A stretch of DNA of 7,640 nucleotides from Xanthomarina sp035306705 (lineage in GTDB: Bacteria > Bacteroidota > Bacteroidia > Flavobacteriales > Flavobacteriaceae). The stretch is from contig NZ_DATGNO010000062.1 in the NCBI RefSeq assembly GCF_035306705.1, positions 1 to 7,640 on the forward strand, in the 5' to 3' direction. This document shows positions 5,529 to 7,640 of this stretch, piece by piece; within the stretch, counting starts at the first letter, position 1; every line of letters begins with the position of its first letter. Position numbers and translations under genes: made by a program. The notes beneath the pieces are model-generated. The model saw only the letters and a list, made by a program, of their open reading frames with translations. It had not been told where the DNA came from and did no database searches.

Positions 5529-7425
5529 ATTTATAATCATACTAAGAAATTTTTCACATCAATATGCTTCCAAGTGGCTTGTGTTGCTATTTGATTTATG
5601 TGTGGTTTTATTTACATTTTTCTTAGCTTATGTTATCCGTTTTAACTTTGAAATTGTTTTTGATTTCCCCATTTTCTTAAAACAAGTTCCATTTGTTTCG
5701 GCAGCTGCTATAATTAGTTTTTTAATAGTTAATTCCCATAAAGGAGTTGTTAGATTTACGGGTGTAAAAGATGTTATCAATCTCATTATAGGTATCAATA
5801 TCTTAGCAACTCTCTTAATTGTAACCACTTTTTTAAGTAGGAAATTTCATTTCGATATTGTTTTTGATATTCCAGGTTCAATCATTTATATTCATTTATT
5901 ATTGAATATTTTCTTTTTAGTAGGAACTAGGTTTTTTATAAAATCTATTTACCGAAGTATTGTAACAGATTTTGAAGAACAAAAATCAGTGTTAATTTAT
6001 GGCGCTGGAACTTCTGGGATGATAACTTACGATGCAGTTACAAACGATCCAAAAAGCAATATTAAGGTAGTTGGGTTTATTGATGACAACGAAAGTAAAG
6101 CTGGCAAGAAAATCAATCTCTTAAATGTTTATGAACCTGATAAAATCACCAAAGAGTTTATTAAAAAAAACGGAATAGATGAGGTTATTATATCTATTCA
6201 GCGGATCGACTCCAACAGATTACTTCAAATTACCAGCAGTCTTTTTGCTTTAAATCTTAAGGTGAAAATTGTTCCTGCAGTAAAAAACTGGATCGATGGT
6301 GATTTAAGTATTGGTCAAATAAAAGATTTAAATCTAGAGGATTTACTTGGTAGAGAACCCATAAGTATAGACAACCCCTTACTAGTTGAAGAATACAACA
6401 ATAAAGTTATAATTGTTACGGGTGCTGCAGGCTCTATTGGGAGTGAATTGATTAGAAAGCTATCTCGTTATCAGTTTAATAAACTTATTCTAATTGATAA
6501 TGCAGAATCTAGTTTGTACGATATCCAACAAGAATTAATTAGAAATGGCATTAAAAACATAGAGGCTATTGTTGCAGATATTAGAAATAAGGTTAGAATG
6601 AATATTATTTTCGATTTATATAAACCGGACATTTTATTCCATGCTGCAGCTTATAAACATGTTCCCCTGATGGAACAAAATCCATACGAAGCCGTAAGCG
6701 TTAATGTTAGAGGCACCAAAAATCTAATTGATTTATCGGTTAAGTATGGTGCAGATAAATTCATTTTAATATCCACAGATAAAGCGGTAAACCCAACCAA
6801 CGTAATGGGAGCAACAAAACGCATAGCCGAAATGATAGTTTGTTGTCAAAACAAAGCTAGTTCTGGAAAAACAAAATTTGTAATTACCAGATTTGGAAAT
6901 GTTTTAGGTTCCAACGGCTCCGTTATTCCTTTATTTAGAAAACAAATAGAATCGGGAGGGCCTTTAACAGTAACCCATAAAGATATTATTCGATATTTTA
7001 TGACTATTCCTGAAGCCGCTCAACTGGTCCTTGAAGCTTCGGCCATGGGTCTAGGTCAGGAAATATTTGTATTCGATATGGGAAAACCAGTAAAAATATT
7101 CGATTTGGCCATAAATATGATAACCCTATCTGGATTAAGATATCCAGAAGATATTAATATTAAAATTTCAGGGTTACGTCCAGGAGAAAAAATTTATGAA
7201 GAGTTATTAGTAGATGGCGAAAACACAAAGCCCACCTACAACGAAAAAATAATGATTGCTAAATGCAAGCCTGTTAACATTCCAAATATGGAACAATATA
7301 TAGATGAACTATGTAAATTAGGACCAAACACTCAAAACATTGAAATTGTGTCCCAAATAAAAAATATTGTTCAAGAATATAATCCAAACAATACTAAATA
7401 CGACGTTTTAAACATTAGACTCTAA
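5521..7425 (+). CDS. pglF: Membrane-anchored UDP-GlcNAc 4,6-dehydratase (PglF/WbpM/CapD family)
   Basis: Inverting-family SDR expected to turn UDP-GlcNAc into the 4-keto-6-deoxy sugar used by the aminotransferase just upstream. At 634 residues it is the long form. Four membrane segments lie at about 19-39, 56-70, 85-104 and 117-135. A first Rossmann domain has GAGTSG at 161-166. The catalytic SDR domain has TGAAGSIGSE at 300-309, the dehydratase motif STDKAVNPTNVMGATKR at 418-434 (T419, D420, K421, and K433), and RPGEKIYEELL near 553-562. M429 replaces the usual SDR tyrosine, as known for PglF and WbpM, which supports a 4,6-dehydratase rather than an epimerase. The start is taken as TTG 5521: a TAA lies in frame at 5509 and the conserved YASKWLVLLFD region is close by, leaving only ATT 5518 or this TTG. 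It overlaps the previous gene by 8 bp. An export lipoprotein gene begins 6 bp after its stop. Confidence 0.92.
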   Translation: MDKFIIILRNFSHQYASKWLVLLFDLCVVLFTFFLAYVIRFNFEIVFDFPIFLKQVPFVSAAAIISFLIVNSHKGVVRFTGVKDVINLIIGINILATLLIVTTFLSRKFHFDIVFDIPGSIIYIHLLLNIFFLVGTRFFIKSIYRSIVTDFEEQKSVLIYGAGTSGMITYDAVTNDPKSNIKVVGFIDDNESKAGKKINLLNVYEPDKITKEFIKKNGIDEVIISIQRIDSNRLLQITSSLFALNLKVKIVPAVKNWIDGDLSIGQIKDLNLEDLLGREPISIDNPLLVEEYNNKVIIVTGAAGSIGSELIRKLSRYQFNKLILIDNAESSLYDIQQELIRNGIKNIEAIVADIRNKVRMNIIFDLYKPDILFHAAAYKHVPLMEQNPYEAVSVNVRGTKNLIDLSVKYGADKFILISTDKAVNPTNVMGATKRIAEMIVCCQNKASSGKTKFVITRFGNVLGSNGSVIPLFRKQIESGGPLTVTHKDIIRYFMTIPEAAQLVLEASAMGLGQEIFVFDMGKPVKIFDLAINMITLSGLRYPEDINIKISGLRPGEKIYEELLVDGENTKPTYNEKIMIAKCKPVNIPNMEQYIDELCKLGPNTQNIEIVSQIKNIVQEYNPNNTKYDVLNIRL

Positions 7426-7431
7426 TCAAAT

Positions 7432-7640
7432 ATGAAAGTAAAACTTATAAAACAATTATTCTATACAGCGTTTTTAATTGCAATTTTCACTGCTTGTTCA
7501 TCCTGTGTTTCGAGTAAAGAAATTATTTATTTTCAAGATGAACCCTTAGGAAACCTAGACAAGGTTAATTTTAATCCTGAAACGGTATTTAAGCCTAACG
7601 ATTTACTTTCGATATATGTTTCTGGACCAGATGCAGAAAC
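7432..7640 (+). CDS. Wza-type polysaccharide export outer-membrane lipoprotein, 3' end cut off
   Basis: The first 69 codons (plus 2 bases) of a polysaccharide biosynthesis/export protein, expected to form the outer-membrane channel for the finished polymer. The N-terminus is a lipoprotein signal: basic MKVKLIKQ, a hydrophobic stretch at about 9-21, then FTAC with C22. A second cysteine, C25, three residues later is an alternative acylation site. After the signal comes EIIYFQDEP, typical of Bacteroidota members, and the start of the export domain, VFKPNDLLSIYVSG, which matches the family pattern of a 'pGD.l.i.V' strand with N-D instead of G-D. The ATG is 6 bp after the dehydratase stop, so it is in the same operon. 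A Wzc-like chain-length tyrosine kinase often follows in such loci, but that lies outside the window. The family is clear despite truncation. Confidence 0.88.
   Translation, partial: MKVKLIKQLFYTAFLIAIFTACSSCVSSKEIIYFQDEPLGNLDKVNFNPETVFKPNDLLSIYVSGPDAE

Noticed and set aside
5628..5828. 66-codon open frame on the - strand
   Set aside because: Antisense to the membrane segments of the PglF-type dehydratase; no independent support.

Overview
The window looks like part of a capsule, exopolysaccharide or O-antigen type surface-polysaccharide locus from a low-GC member of the Bacteroidota, most likely a flavobacterium. The basis is AT-rich coding DNA with AGA-dominated arginine codons, starts without a clear Shine-Dalgarno sequence, and protein variants typical of that group (a small sugar transferase with a KPGITDYASI motif, a lipoprotein export protein with an early YFQD motif). 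All seven genes are on the + strand. The genus cannot be fixed from the sequence alone.

Left block (1-3860): four tightly packed genes. They are a GT4 glycosyltransferase whose start lies just outside the window, a DegT-family PLP aminotransferase of unknown sugar, a short PglC-type phosphoglycosyl transferase that would load the first sugar phosphate onto undecaprenyl phosphate, and a NodB-type deacetylase without a signal peptide. The spacings are 4 bp, then two 4-bp stop/start overlaps, so this is almost certainly one transcription unit with translational coupling.

Middle (3861-4406): about 546 bp of very AT-rich DNA (about 21% GC by hand count) without a convincing gene. It holds a weak hairpin directly after the deacetylase stop and a perfect 7-bp inverted repeat about 90 bp before the next gene. 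It probably separates two transcription units.

Right block (4407-7640): a PglE-type aminotransferase, a membrane-anchored PglF/WbpM-type 4,6-dehydratase overlapping it by 8 bp, and the first 69 codons of a Wza-type outer-membrane export lipoprotein. The first two genes both appear to start at TTG.

Together, PglF converts UDP-GlcNAc to the 4-keto-6-deoxy sugar and PglE aminates it, giving UDP-4-amino-4,6-dideoxy-GlcNAc, the precursor of bacillosamine-type sugars. The PglC-like enzyme could place such a sugar (or another) on the lipid carrier, the GT4 enzyme would extend it, and the Wza-like protein would export the polymer. The acetyltransferase that normally completes UDP-di-N-acetylbacillosamine (PglD) is not in the window. 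I found no clearly new biological system. The most thought-provoking points are the missing acetylation step, the second aminotransferase grouped with a cytoplasmic deacetylase, and the nature of the 546-bp gap.
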